Source: an uncultured Pelagibacteraceae bacterium (lineage in GTDB: Bacteria > Pseudomonadota > Alphaproteobacteria > Pelagibacterales > Pelagibacteraceae). Taken from it: a DNA stretch of 21,043 nucleotides. The notes beneath the pieces are model-generated. The model worked only from the letters and a program-made list of their open reading frames with translations, had not been told where the DNA came from and made no database searches. Position 1 is the first letter of the stretch; each line of letters begins with the position of its first letter. A program made the position numbers and the translations under genes. Below are positions 5,725-13,812 of the stretch, piece by piece. Where the stretch lies: the NCBI GenBank assembly GCA_902608305.1, contig CACLNK010000013.1:1-21043 (forward strand), in the 5' to 3' direction.

Positions 5725-7008
5725 TTATTTTCTCCTAATTCTTAATTTTATTGATTTAGCATGTCCTTCTAAACCTTCAAAATTTGCTAGAGTTATAACT
5801 GAAGGGCCAAGAGTTTCAATACCCTTTTTTGATAAATTGATATATGAGATTTTTTTATAAAAATCATAAACAGACAATCCGCTTGAAAATTTGGCTGAAG
5901 AATTTGTTGGCAAAATATGATTAGTACCCGCATTATAATCAGTAATTGCCATTGCCGAATATTTTCCTAAACAAATTGAGCCTGCGTTTTTAATTTTAGT
6001 TACAATTTCTTTGTAATTTTTAATATTTAACTCTAAGTGTTCTGGAGCTATCATATTAACTATATCAATAATTTGTTTGTCAGATTTGATGTGTATAAGG
6101 ATACCATTTGAAATCAAACTTTTTTTTGCAATCAATTTTCTAGGTAGATCTTTTAATTGATTGGCGAGTGAAGTCTTTACTCTATTTATAAAGTTTTTAT
6201 CCTTTGAAATTAGGATACATTGAGAATTTGTATCATGTTCTGCTTGACCCAAAAGATCTGCGGCAATCCATTCTGCATTAGAAAATTTATCAGCTACAAC
6301 AGTAATTTCGGAAGGTCCAGCAATTATATCAATACCAACATCACCAAAAACTTCTTTTTTGGCAGAAGAAACAAAAATATTTCCTGGCCCAACAATTTTA
6401 TTAACTTTTTTAATTCTTTTTGTGCCGTAAGCTAAAGCAGCTATAGCTTGCACTCCACCAATTGAATAAATTTCTTTAATACCGGTTTTTTTTGCAGCAT
6501 ATAAAACTCCGGGGTTCTGCTGATTTTTAAGTTTGGGATTAACCATAACAATTCTTTTTACTCCCGCTATTTTTGCTGGTATGGAATTCATCAAAACTGT
6601 TGAAGGAAAGCTTGCGTTTCCCCCAGGAACATAAATGCCAACTGAGTCAATGGGCATATATTTGTAATCTAATTTATTATTTAAAGTATCTTTGTAAGAT
6701 ATATTTTTAACTTTTTGTTTCGAATGAAATTTCGAAATTCTATTAAAAGCAAAATCAATAGCTTTTTTTATTTTTGGATTAAGTGATTTAATACTTTGTG
6801 CTGTTTTTTTCTTACTTGAGGTTATTTCAGTGTTTTTGCTGAATCTTTTCTCATACTTAATTAAAGCTTTATCGCCATTTTTTCTGACATCTCTAATTAT
6901 TTTTTTAACTATGTTTGTATTTTTTTTTACTCCACTTTGTCTTTTGGAAAGCAATATATTAAGTTTAGATTGATAATTATTGCTCCTACAGTCTAATATT
7001 TTAATCAT
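5725..7008 (-). CDS. hisD: Histidinol dehydrogenase
   Basis: HisD performs the last two steps of histidine synthesis, oxidising L-histidinol to L-histidine with two NAD+. The 427-aa protein is close to the usual ~430. Zinc and catalytic residues are visible: Gln255 and His258 in LGQAEHD, Glu323-His324 in APEHLE, Asp357 in AITDYNAGTNH, and the C-terminal His416 in EGLEGHA. The NAD-binding core has GIYVPGG at ~124-130. It starts at the base next to the DUF2948 stop and ends 2 nt before infA. Its separation from hisG/hisZ means the histidine genes are split between at least two units in this window. Confidence 0.97.
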   Translation of the reverse strand: MIKILDCRSNNYQSKLNILLSKRQSGVKKNTNIVKKIIRDVRKNGDKALIKYEKRFSKNTEITSSKKKTAQSIKSLNPKIKKAIDFAFNRISKFHSKQKVKNISYKDTLNNKLDYKYMPIDSVGIYVPGGNASFPSTVLMNSIPAKIAGVKRIVMVNPKLKNQQNPGVLYAAKKTGIKEIYSIGGVQAIAALAYGTKRIKKVNKIVGPGNIFVSSAKKEVFGDVGIDIIAGPSEITVVADKFSNAEWIAADLLGQAEHDTNSQCILISKDKNFINRVKTSLANQLKDLPRKLIAKKSLISNGILIHIKSDKQIIDIVNMIAPEHLELNIKNYKEIVTKIKNAGSICLGKYSAMAITDYNAGTNHILPTNSSAKFSSGLSVYDFYKKISYINLSKKGIETLGPSVITLANFEGLEGHAKSIKLRIRRK

Positions 7009-7401
7009 TTAAATTTTGTTTTGATCTTCTAAAATTACTTCAACTATTTCGGTAGATAGCGTTATACAAGAATTATTATTAAAAATTAAGTTTATTTCAA
7101 ATTTATCTTTATTCTTTAATAAATCTATTGTTAATAATTCTAGAATTAAGTCTTTATCATTTTGATCAATGTTTTTAGACTTTACCCATTGTATAAAATC
7201 GAATCTTAAGATGCTATTAATTTCTTGTCTATTTTTTTCATTTTCTAGGTTAAATCTTTGTAAAAAAATTAAGAAAATTTGATTTTTTTTTAAATATTTT
7301 AGCTCATTTATTTTAACTTTTGCTTCAAAACAATAAGCTGATATTAATTTTAATCCCTGACTATCCTTTGCAATAATCTTTGCTAAATATTTTTTGTCCA
7401 T
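7009..7401 (-). CDS. DUF2948 family protein
   Basis: A 130-aa protein resembling the alphaproteobacterial DUF2948 family, which characteristically sits between murA and hisD, exactly as here. Fitting family features are an N-terminal ISAYCFEAKVKINELKYL segment, a central hydrophobic strand with QRFNLE, a LRFDFI stretch near residue 66, and a C-terminal ITLSTEIVEVILED. The function of the family is unknown. It has no signal peptide or membrane segment and is probably cytosolic. It is separated from murA by 3 nt and abuts hisD. Confidence 0.82.
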   Translation of the reverse strand: MDKKYLAKIIAKDSQGLKLISAYCFEAKVKINELKYLKKNQIFLIFLQRFNLENEKNRQEINSILRFDFIQWVKSKNIDQNDKDLILELLTIDLLKNKDKFEINLIFNNNSCITLSTEIVEVILEDQNKI

Positions 7402-7404
7402 TTG

Positions 7405-8664
7405 CTAAGAAATTCTTCTAATATTTGCACCAACATTACTCAATTTTTTCTCTATTTGCTCATATCCTCTGTCTAAATGATATATTCTATTAATAATCGA
7501 TTTACCTTTTGCGGTTAGTGCAGCAAGTATCAAAGAAACCGATGCTCTTAAATCTGTTGCCATTAATTCTGCTGCTTTAAAATTTATATTGCCTTCAATA
7601 ATGGCTTTATTCCCAAAAATTTTAATTTTTGCACCCATTCTATTAAGCTCTGGAGCATGCATAAATCTATTTTCAAAAATTTTTTCGCTTATTTCTGATC
7701 TTCCTTCTGCTTTACACAATAAAACCATTAACTGTGCCTGTAAGTCTGTTGGAAAACCTGGGTATGGAGCTGTTTTTAATTTTATATTTTTAATTTTTCT
7801 TTTTCCTACAATATTAATCTCATTACCTTTGATTTTTATCTTTGTTCCAATTCTTTTCAAAATATTTATCTCTGTACTAATTATCTTTGGCTTAACATTC
7901 TTAATTTTTAAATTTCCTCCTGTTAAAGCTGAAGCAATCATATAGGTTACTGCTTCAATTCTATCAAACATTATTTTATATTTTAAATTTTGTAATACCT
8001 GAACACCCATAATTGTAATTGTTCTTTGTCCGGTCCATTTAATATTGCACCCCATTTTTCTTAAAAAATTAATTAAATCTTTAATTTCAGGTTCAATAGC
8101 GCAATTTCTTAAAATTGTCTTTCCCTTTGCAAAACTAGCGGCAATAATTAAATTTTCTGTTGCACCAACCGATATTTTAGGAAACTTTATTACATTACCA
8201 ATTAGTCCTTTCGGTGCTTTAGCATGAATATATCCTTGAATAATTTTATACTTTACTCCTAACTTTGATAGAGCTTTTAAATGGATATCTACAGGTCTTG
8301 ATCCAATAGCGCATCCTCCTGGTAAAGAAACTTTAGCTTTGCCAAACCTTGCTAATAAAGGCCCAAGCACAAGTATGCCTGCTCTCATAGTTTTAACTAG
8401 ATTGTAAGATACATATGTTTTTATATTTTTAGAATTATGAATATCGACTGATTTGTTTTTTTTATTAAATTTTATTTTTGAACCTAAAGAACGAAGTAAC
8501 AAAAGCATTGTTTCTATATCTTTTACTTTAGGCAAATTTAATATCCGAACTTTTTTATTTGATAGCAAAGTTCCTGCTAAAATAGGTAAAGAAGAATTTT
8601 TTGATCCAGAAATACTAATATTGCCCTTAAGCCTTTTAGCTCCTATAACCTCCAATTTTTCCAT
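7405..8664 (-). CDS. murA: UDP-N-acetylglucosamine 1-carboxyvinyltransferase
   Basis: MurA transfers enolpyruvate from PEP to UDP-GlcNAc, the first committed step of peptidoglycan synthesis, in the cytosol. The 419-aa protein is the normal length. The catalytic-loop Cys118 is in PGGCAIGSRPVDIH, so the enzyme should be of the fosfomycin-sensitive Cys type. The N-terminal SGSKNSSLPILA (Lys22, Asn23) and the C-terminal DLRASVSLILAALTAKG are also typical. It starts 3 nt after the dcd stop and is followed by the DUF2948 gene, an alphaproteobacterial arrangement. Confidence 0.97.
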   Translation of the reverse strand: MEKLEVIGAKRLKGNISISGSKNSSLPILAGTLLSNKKVRILNLPKVKDIETMLLLLRSLGSKIKFNKKNKSVDIHNSKNIKTYVSYNLVKTMRAGILVLGPLLARFGKAKVSLPGGCAIGSRPVDIHLKALSKLGVKYKIIQGYIHAKAPKGLIGNVIKFPKISVGATENLIIAASFAKGKTILRNCAIEPEIKDLINFLRKMGCNIKWTGQRTITIMGVQVLQNLKYKIMFDRIEAVTYMIASALTGGNLKIKNVKPKIISTEINILKRIGTKIKIKGNEINIVGKRKIKNIKLKTAPYPGFPTDLQAQLMVLLCKAEGRSEISEKIFENRFMHAPELNRMGAKIKIFGNKAIIEGNINFKAAELMATDLRASVSLILAALTAKGKSIINRIYHLDRGYEQIEKKLSNVGANIRRIS

Positions 8665-8667
8665 TGT

Positions 8668-9222
8668 TTAAACTTTTGGTAAGGTAACCCCAGTTTGTCC
8701 CATATATTTACCATTTCTGTCCGAGTAAGATATTTCTGGTTTTTCATTTCCTTGAAGAAATATGAATTGGGCTACACCCTCATTAGCATAAATTTTTGCA
8801 GGTAAGGGAGTAGTATTTGAAAATTCAAGAGTGACATGTCCTTCCCAGCCAGGCTCTAACGGTGTAACATTTACAATAATACCACACCTTGCATATGTTG
8901 ATTTTCCTAAACAAATAACCAAAACATCTTTTGGAATTTTAAAATATTCAACTGTACTTGCTAGAACAAATGAATTAGGTGGTATTATGCATTCTGAAAT
9001 ATTTTTTGTAACAAAATTACTAGGTTTAAAATTTTTAGGGTCTACAATTTCAGAATTAACATTTGTAAATATTTTAAATTCATCTGAGACTCTTGCATCA
9101 TATCCAAAAGAAGATAATCCATAAGAAATCTTACCTTCTCTAACTTGCTTACCTTCAAATGGCGAAATCATTGAATGTTCTAAAGCCATCTTTTTTATCC
9201 ATTTATCAGATAAGATAGACAT
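8668..9222 (-). CDS. dcd: dCTP deaminase
   Basis: Dcd deaminates dCTP to dUTP, feeding dTMP synthesis through dUTPase. The 184-aa protein has the family core: SYGLSSFGYDARVS (33-46), GKSTYARCGI (106-115) and the catalytic-loop TPLEPGWEGHVTLEFSNTT (120-138), with Glu133 the likely general base. No dUTPase-like fusion is apparent, so it is probably the monofunctional type. The ATG at 9222 directly follows the stop codon of a 34-codon ORF, and the stop is 3 nt before murA, so it belongs to the same transcript. Confidence 0.95.
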   Translation of the reverse strand: MSILSDKWIKKMALEHSMISPFEGKQVREGKISYGLSSFGYDARVSDEFKIFTNVNSEIVDPKNFKPSNFVTKNISECIIPPNSFVLASTVEYFKIPKDVLVICLGKSTYARCGIIVNVTPLEPGWEGHVTLEFSNTTPLPAKIYANEGVAQFIFLQGNEKPEISYSDRNGKYMGQTGVTLPKV

Positions 9223-9327
9223 TTATTTATTTTTTTTCTTATTTTTTTTTTGAAAAAGTTTTCTTTTCTTTAAATTTTTTTTTAAGGCAAGTTCAAGTCT
9301 GAAAATTTTTTCTTTATAATTATTCAT
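9223..9327 (-). CDS. Unlisted 34-aa Lys-rich ORF between the 66-aa gene and dcd
   Basis: ATG at 9327 overlaps the TGA of the 66-aa gene in an ATGA arrangement, and the TAA at 9223-9225 directly abuts the dcd ATG. The peptide starts MNNYKEKIFRLELALKK, and the second half is nearly all Lys, Asn and Arg. The exact fit between neighbours suggests a real, translationally coupled small protein that standard length cut-offs would miss. Against this, the coding DNA is almost all A-runs, so composition alone could yield such a frame. I do not recognise a family. Confidence 0.45.
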   Translation of the reverse strand: MNNYKEKIFRLELALKKNLKKRKLFQKKNKKKNK

Positions 9328-9524
9328 TTACTTTTATCTGGGTTTGTTAAATCTTCAAGAGTAATTGGCTTTTTAACATCATGCATTTTAATAACGGCCT
9401 TATTTTTTTCTCCTACTTTAGCTTGTCTTTTAGCTTTTTTTTCTGCAAGCTTTTTTTCCCTTTTCGCCTGCTTCTCCATAGCCTTCATTCCACGTGTTGA
9501 TTTGTAATCGTAATGAATTCCCAC
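9324..9524 (-). CDS. Small conserved-looking hypothetical protein, Lys/Ala coiled region
   Basis: A 66-aa protein with an ordered start (GIHYDYKSTRGMKAMEKQ), then a highly charged Lys/Ala/Glu helix (~17-45), and a tail with VKKPITLEDLTNPDKSK. I do not recognise the family. The helix could be a coiled coil or bind RNA, but nothing beyond composition supports this. The start is GTG at 9524, with AAGGAA placed about 6 nt upstream. Its stop overlaps the start of a 34-aa ORF, and dcd follows, so it appears to be the first gene of the dcd-murA-hisD-infA run. Confidence 0.7.
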   Translation of the reverse strand: MGIHYDYKSTRGMKAMEKQAKREKKLAEKKAKRQAKVGEKNKAVIKMHDVKKPITLEDLTNPDKSK

Positions 9525-9568
9525 TTTTAATTCCTTAAATAAAATTATTTTATTACTAGATATAAATC

Positions 9569-9574
9569 ATTATA
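9569..9574 (-). promoter_or_regulatory. Possible -10 box for the dcd-murA run
   Basis: A perfect TATAAT on the minus strand lies 45 nt before the GTG start of the 66-aa gene. No convincing -35 is seen at the usual distance. In such AT-rich DNA a chance match is possible. Confidence 0.3.
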
Positions 9575-9645
9575 TTAAAAAAATTAAGGCAATAATTTGA
9601 ATAAATTGGTTTTATATATTAGGTTTCTTAAAACTATGAACTTAA

Positions 9646-9721
9646 GCCCATATAGCTCAGACGGTAGAGCAATTCCATGGTAAGGAAGAGGTCATCAGTT
9701 CGATTCTGGTTATGGGCACCA
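9646..9721 (+). tRNA. tRNA-Thr (GGU anticodon)
   Basis: A 76-nt tRNA including encoded CCA. It has acceptor GCCCAUA/UAUGGGC, D stem GCUC/GAGC with loop AGACGGUA, and anticodon stem AUUCC/GGAAG (outermost A:G mismatch) with loop AUGGUAA, giving anticodon GGU. The T stem is AUCAG/CUGGU with a normal UUCGAUU loop. It ends 3 nt before the stop codon of the convergent TVP38-family gene. Confidence 0.95.
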
Positions 9722-9724
9722 AAT

Positions 9725-10444
9725 TTAATTTTTATAGAAAAATTTTTTTAAAATGATGGTTAAAAAAACTAAAAAAATAAAGCCTAAAATAGGTAAATAG
9801 ATTTCATTAGACACCAATAAATCTAGCAAACTTGGTACCGTATCATTATTTTTAATTATTTCCGAAATTCCACTTCCTAATGAAGCAATTATAAATCCCT
9901 GGGGCATGATTCCTAAAAAAGAGCCAAAAAAATAATTTTTTCTTTTAATGTTAAACAAAATAGGCAATAAATTTGCAATCTGAAAAGGAATACCTCCAAC
10001 AAATCTATAAATTAAAAAAAATATAAATTCATTTTTTTTAAATTTAGTTTCTAAATTTTTAAATTTACTTAAAAATTTTTCCTTTATTAAATCTTTAAAA
10101 AAATAACCGCCAAATATATATAAAACTGTAGCTCCAATAGACAAAGAACCTACTGCTAACAAAGCTCCTAACCATTTTCCAAATGTAAAACCCGCAACTA
10201 ATAAAATTGGACTTGCAAAACCTAACATTAAAACCCAGATAACCGTAAAAATTAAAAAAGCAAATGATAATAAAACTGTATTAGTTTGTTTAATATTGGC
10301 CAAATATTCTCTATTGGTCTGAATAAACTTATAAGTAGTAATTTCTTCCAGGGTAAATTTAGAAAAAAATAAGTACAAAAAAATAAAAAGTAATATTAGA
10401 TAAAATAGACCTATAATAATTTTAATATTTTTTGTTTTCTGCAT
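9725..10444 (-). CDS. TVP38/TMEM64 (DedA-like, SNARE-associated) membrane protein
   Basis: A 239-aa integral membrane protein. There is an N-terminal membrane segment (~8-28), hydrophobic segments at ~55-110, and more in the C-terminal half, ending in a last segment at ~215-233. The family core is visible: FGKWLGALLAVGSLSIGATVLYIFGGYFF in the middle, and a YRFVGGIPFQIANLLPIL segment followed by GIMPQGFIIASLGSG. Relatives are linked to lipid scrambling or small-solute transport, but the substrate is not known. It stands alone between tRNA-Thr and the divergent rpmH, so the 89-nt gap to rpmH (10445-10533) must hold both promoters; I see no certain boxes there. Confidence 0.9.
   Translation of the reverse strand: MQKTKNIKIIIGLFYLILLFIFLYLFFSKFTLEEITTYKFIQTNREYLANIKQTNTVLLSFAFLIFTVIWVLMLGFASPILLVAGFTFGKWLGALLAVGSLSIGATVLYIFGGYFFKDLIKEKFLSKFKNLETKFKKNEFIFFLIYRFVGGIPFQIANLLPILFNIKRKNYFFGSFLGIMPQGFIIASLGSGISEIIKNNDTVPSLLDLLVSNEIYLPILGFIFLVFLTIILKKFFYKN
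9727..9749 (+). terminator. Possible intrinsic terminator of tRNA-Thr
   Basis: AATTTTT (9727-9733) pairs with AAAAATT (9738-9744) across ATAG and is followed by TTTTT (9745-9749). The stem is entirely A/T and therefore weak. It lies inside the 3' end of the convergent membrane-protein gene, where it encodes the Lys/Phe-rich C-terminus, so it may be fortuitous. Confidence 0.3.
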
Positions 10445-10533
10445 TATTCTAATTCTCTATAAAATCTTCTGTACTTATATATATTTATTTTCTATAAATA
10501 CCGAAATTTTAACAATATTAACACCGCCGATAT

Positions 10534-10668
10534 ATGAAAAGAACATACAATCCTAGTAAAAAAAAGAGACAAAGAAAACATGGTTTTAGATCAAAGATGA
10601 AAACTAAAGGTGGTAGAAAGACGCTTGCAAGAAGAAGAAAAAAAGGAAGAAAAGCACTTACTGTTTAG
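10534..10668 (+). CDS. rpmH: Ribosomal protein bL34
   Basis: A 44-aa, highly basic protein beginning MKRTYNPSKKKRQRKHGFR, with KTKGGRKTLARRRKKGRK after it. This is the full-length bL34 of the large ribosomal subunit. ATG is at 10534 and TAG at 10666-10668. No Shine-Dalgarno is obvious. rnpA starts 4 nt after its stop, giving the near-universal bacterial rpmH-rnpA order, and yidD and yidC follow. Confidence 0.98.
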   Translation: MKRTYNPSKKKRQRKHGFRSKMKTKGGRKTLARRRKKGRKALTV

Positions 10669-10672
10669 TTTA

Positions 10673-11014
10673 ATGAAAAGTAAAATAATTTGTCTATCTA
10701 AAAATGATGAGTTTAAGGAAATTCTTAAAGGAAGAAAAAATAGTAATAAATATTTTACAATTTTTTTTAAAAAACTTACAAATAAAAATAATAAAAAACT
10801 AAATATAAGTTTTATTGCAAAAAAAAAATTAGGAAATGCAGTTGAAAGAAATAAAATAAAAAGAAAACTAAGAAACATAACAAATGAAGCTGTAAATAAA
10901 TTATCATTGAAATTTGATTATTCATACATAGTAATTGCTAAAGAAACTATTTTAAAAAATGATTATTTGGATATTAAAAAAACAATGTTCACTGAATTTA
11001 ATAAGATTAAATAA
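10673..11014 (+). CDS. rnpA: Ribonuclease P protein component
   Basis: RnpA binds the RNase P RNA and helps remove 5' leaders from precursor tRNAs, including the three in this window. The 113-aa protein has the RNR signature NAVERNKIKRKLR at residues 55-67, preceded by SFIAKKKLG. The ATG at 10673 was chosen because it gives the normal length and sits 4 nt after rpmH; an in-frame ATG at 10610 would overlap rpmH out of frame and add 21 charged residues. The stop overlaps the yidD start by one base (TAATG). Confidence 0.95.
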   Translation: MKSKIICLSKNDEFKEILKGRKNSNKYFTIFFKKLTNKNNKKLNISFIAKKKLGNAVERNKIKRKLRNITNEAVNKLSLKFDYSYIVIAKETILKNDYLDIKKTMFTEFNKIK

Positions 11015-11274
11015 TGAAAATTTTATCTAATATTTTAATAAAATTTATAAAAGGATATAAATTAATTATTTCACCCTACCTTGGTAATAATTGCAGGTAT
11101 CTGCCGACTTGTTCTGAATACTTTATTGACTGTCTAAAAATATATGGTCTAACAAAAGGTTTCTATAAAGGTGTTAAAAGATTATTAACTTGCCACCCAA
11201 TAAAGTTTTTAGGAGGTGGAGAAGGATTTGACCCTGTTCACAAATTAAAGGAAAAAAATAACCATGGACACTAA
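11014..11274 (+). CDS. yidD: Membrane protein insertion efficiency factor YidD
   Basis: An 86-aa protein with the family signature: KGYKLIISPYLGNNCRYLPT followed by CSEYFIDCLKIYG, and RLLTCHPIKFLGGGEGFDPV near the C-terminus, including the conserved Cys residues. YidD associates with the inner membrane and helps YidC-dependent insertion. It overlaps rnpA by 1 nt and yidC by 11 nt, so translation of all three is likely coupled. Confidence 0.96.
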   Translation: MKILSNILIKFIKGYKLIISPYLGNNCRYLPTCSEYFIDCLKIYGLTKGFYKGVKRLLTCHPIKFLGGGEGFDPVHKLKEKNNHGH

Positions 11275-12946
11275 AAATGTTATCGCTGCAATATCTTTGT
11301 CTGCTGCAGTATTAATATTGTACAGCCTTTTTTTTGTTCCAGAACCAGATCCTAGTAGAATTAAAAAAGATCCAATTGAAAAAACAAAAACTGTTGAAAG
11401 TTCTGATACCCCTAGCTTAGATAAAAATGAAAATTTCACAAAACTAACTAGAAAAGATGCTTTATCAGAAAATGATAGAATTCAATTTGAAAACAATAAT
11501 ATTATAGGATCTATTTCTCTTAAAGGTGCAACAATAGATGACTTAACTTTTAAAGAATATAATGTTGAACTTAATGGTAACGAAAAAGTTACTTTGTTAA
11601 ACCCAAGAAAAGTTGAGGATGGTTATTTAATAGAAAGTGGCTTTGTAACTACAAACAAAAATATAGATGTGCCAGACTCATCTACAATATGGAGAATTTC
11701 TGGAAATAAAAAATTAACTAATAATAATCCTATCAAATTAGTCTGGGGTAACTCTCAAGGTATTACATTTGAAAAACATATAAGTTTAGACGATCAATTT
11801 TTATTTACAGTTAAAGAAAAAATAATTAATTCATCAGATAAAACTTATAATTTTTATTCTTATGGGCAGATAATTAGAAATAAACTTCCCCAAATATCTG
11901 GTTTTTATATTCTTCATGAAGGTTTTTTATCTGTACTTGATGATCAATTAATTGAAGAAGATTACGATGATATTCAAGAAAAGAAATTTACACAAACTGC
12001 TCAGGAAGGGTTTTTTGGCTATTCTGATAAATTCTGGCTTACCTCAATTATTCCACCTAGAAGCAAAGAATTTAAAACAACTTTTGATTATAAAAATAAA
12101 TTTAGAGCTAATTATATATCTTCTGAAGGTACAGAAGCTGGGCCTAATGAAACTATAGAAGAAGAAATTCAAATTATTGTTGCAGCTAAAAGAGTTAAAG
12201 CAGTTGATGGTTATGCTGAAAGTCTAAACATTAATAAATTCGATTTAGCTATTGATTGGGGTGTAATGTACTTCTTAACGAAGCCATTATTCTTTGCAAT
12301 TGATTATTTCTTTAAATTTTTTGGTAATTATGGTTTAGCAATTATAGCGGTAACTGTTTGTATTAGGCTAGCATTCTTCCCTCTTGCTAATTACTCCTTT
12401 AGGTCGATGGGAAAGATGAAACTTCTTCAACCGGAAATGACAAGACTAAAAGAACTTCATAAGGATGATAAAATGAAGCTGCAACAAGAGATGATGGCTC
12501 TTTACAAAAAAGAAAAGGTAAATCCTATGAGTGGCTGCCTACCGATACTCGTTCAAATCCCAGTATTCTTCGCTTTATACAAAGTATTGTTTGTAACTAT
12601 TGAAATGCGGCATATGCCTTTTTATGGTTGGATTCATGATTTAAGTGATCGAGATCCCACTTCTATATTTAATCTTTTTGGTTTAATTCCATGGGATCCG
12701 CCATCATTTTTAATTATAGGAGCGTGGCCAATCGCCATGGGTCTCAGTATGTGGGTGCAGCAAAAACTAAATCCAAAACCACCTGATCCTATACAACAAA
12801 AAATTTTTGCATTCTTTCCTATTTTTCTTACGGTGATACTCGCACCGTTTCCATCAGGTCTGGTCATTTATTGGACTTTCAACAACCTGTTGACACTAAT
12901 TCAGCAGTATTACATACAAAGAAAAATGACTGTTAAAACAGCTTAA
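11264..12946 (+). CDS. yidC: Membrane protein insertase YidC
   Basis: YidC inserts and folds inner-membrane proteins, alone or with SecYEG. The 560-aa protein has the Gram-negative architecture. An N-terminal membrane anchor (~6-26) is followed by a large periplasmic domain up to about residue 340, then the conserved five-segment insertase core. The core has the hydrophilic-groove Arg in CIRLAFFPL and the cytosolic helical hairpin KMKLLQPEMTRLKELHKDDK. It ends with a short basic tail (IQRKMTVKTA). It overlaps yidD by 11 nt and argB by one base (TAATG). Confidence 0.98.
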   Translation: MDTKNVIAAISLSAAVLILYSLFFVPEPDPSRIKKDPIEKTKTVESSDTPSLDKNENFTKLTRKDALSENDRIQFENNNIIGSISLKGATIDDLTFKEYNVELNGNEKVTLLNPRKVEDGYLIESGFVTTNKNIDVPDSSTIWRISGNKKLTNNNPIKLVWGNSQGITFEKHISLDDQFLFTVKEKIINSSDKTYNFYSYGQIIRNKLPQISGFYILHEGFLSVLDDQLIEEDYDDIQEKKFTQTAQEGFFGYSDKFWLTSIIPPRSKEFKTTFDYKNKFRANYISSEGTEAGPNETIEEEIQIIVAAKRVKAVDGYAESLNINKFDLAIDWGVMYFLTKPLFFAIDYFFKFFGNYGLAIIAVTVCIRLAFFPLANYSFRSMGKMKLLQPEMTRLKELHKDDKMKLQQEMMALYKKEKVNPMSGCLPILVQIPVFFALYKVLFVTIEMRHMPFYGWIHDLSDRDPTSIFNLFGLIPWDPPSFLIIGAWPIAMGLSMWVQQKLNPKPPDPIQQKIFAFFPIFLTVILAPFPSGLVIYWTFNNLLTLIQQYYIQRKMTVKTA

Positions 12947-13812
12947 TGTCATCATTAAAAAAAGAAGTATTATTAAACATTCTACCTAAAAATGGTCCAT
13001 CATTAGAAGAAGTTGAAAAGTACTTAGACAAATATAATGAAGAGTTTATAGTTATTAAATGTGGTGGAAGCGTATTAATTAATCAAAATTTATTTAATAT
13101 TTTTATTCAAGATGTTGCCGTTTTAAAAAAACTTGGTTTATCTCCTATAATTGTTCATGGAGGAGGAAAAAGAATAAATAACAAACTAAGTGAATTAAAC
13201 ATTAAAACTAATTTCATTAAAGGATTAAGAGTTACGGATGTTAAAACTATAAAAATAGTCGAGGATGTCCTAATAGAATTTAATAAAGAAATAGTAAATG
13301 CACTTAAATATCTATCTTGTGAGGCAAAAAGAATTACCTCTAAAGAACATAATATAATATCTGTTAAACCTGAAACTAAAGATTTAGGTTTTGTTGGAAC
13401 ACCGAATAAAATTAAAACCAATGTTTTAAATGAAATTATTAAAGCAAATGTAGTGCCTGTTGTCGCTCCTTTAGGAATAAATGAAAATAATCAAACTTTT
13501 AATATAAATGCCGATACTGCAGCTGGCGCAATAGCTAAAGTACTTAAAGCTAGAAGATTATTAATAATTAGTGATGTTGAAGGTGTGCTAGATAAAAATA
13601 AAAAATTAATTACTGAAATTAACTCAAAAAAAGCAAAAGAAATGATTAATGATGAGATTATTTCTGGTGGAATGTTACCAAAAATTAACAATTGTTTAGA
13701 TGTGGCAAGCAATGGAGTTAAAGGTGTTGTAATAATTGATGGAAGAAAGCCTCATTCTATTCTTTTTGAATTATTTTCTGATAAAGGTGCTGGAACCTTA
13801 ATAAGAGAGTGA
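12946..13812 (+). CDS. argB: Acetylglutamate kinase
   Basis: ArgB phosphorylates N-acetyl-L-glutamate, the second step of arginine synthesis. The 288-aa protein has the amino-acid-kinase fold: FIVIKCGGSVL (~33-43), the glycine-rich IIVHGGGKRI, the substrate loop FNINADTAAGAIAKVL, and the C-terminal SGGMLPKINNCLDVASNGV. The ATG overlaps the yidC stop, and the stop overlaps the next gene's GTG. In many alphaproteobacteria engB lies between yidC and argB; there is no room for it here. Confidence 0.96.
   Translation: MSSLKKEVLLNILPKNGPSLEEVEKYLDKYNEEFIVIKCGGSVLINQNLFNIFIQDVAVLKKLGLSPIIVHGGGKRINNKLSELNIKTNFIKGLRVTDVKTIKIVEDVLIEFNKEIVNALKYLSCEAKRITSKEHNIISVKPETKDLGFVGTPNKIKTNVLNEIIKANVVPVVAPLGINENNQTFNINADTAAGAIAKVLKARRLLIISDVEGVLDKNKKLITEINSKKAKEMINDEIISGGMLPKINNCLDVASNGVKGVVIIDGRKPHSILFELFSDKGAGTLIRE

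Noticed and set aside
7589..7945. Plus-strand 118-aa hydrophobic ORF
   Set aside because: It lies wholly antisense to murA, and its hydrophobic composition arises from the Lys/Ile-rich codons of murA.
9646..9721. tRNA-Thr as an integration site for a mobile element
   Set aside because: No integrase gene and no repeated copy of the tRNA 3' end were seen in the window.
10445..10533. Replication origin near rpmH
   Set aside because: No DnaA boxes (TTATCCACA-like) were found in the gap, and dnaA is not adjacent.
10610..10672. Longer rnpA starting at 10610 inside rpmH, as in the Thermus rpmH/rnpA overlap
   Set aside because: The extra 21 residues are charged low-complexity sequence read from rpmH out of frame, and ATG 10673 gives a normal RnpA.
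10591..10878. Minus-strand 95-aa hydrophobic ORF
   Set aside because: It is antisense to rpmH and rnpA; the Phe/Leu richness mirrors their Lys/Arg codons.
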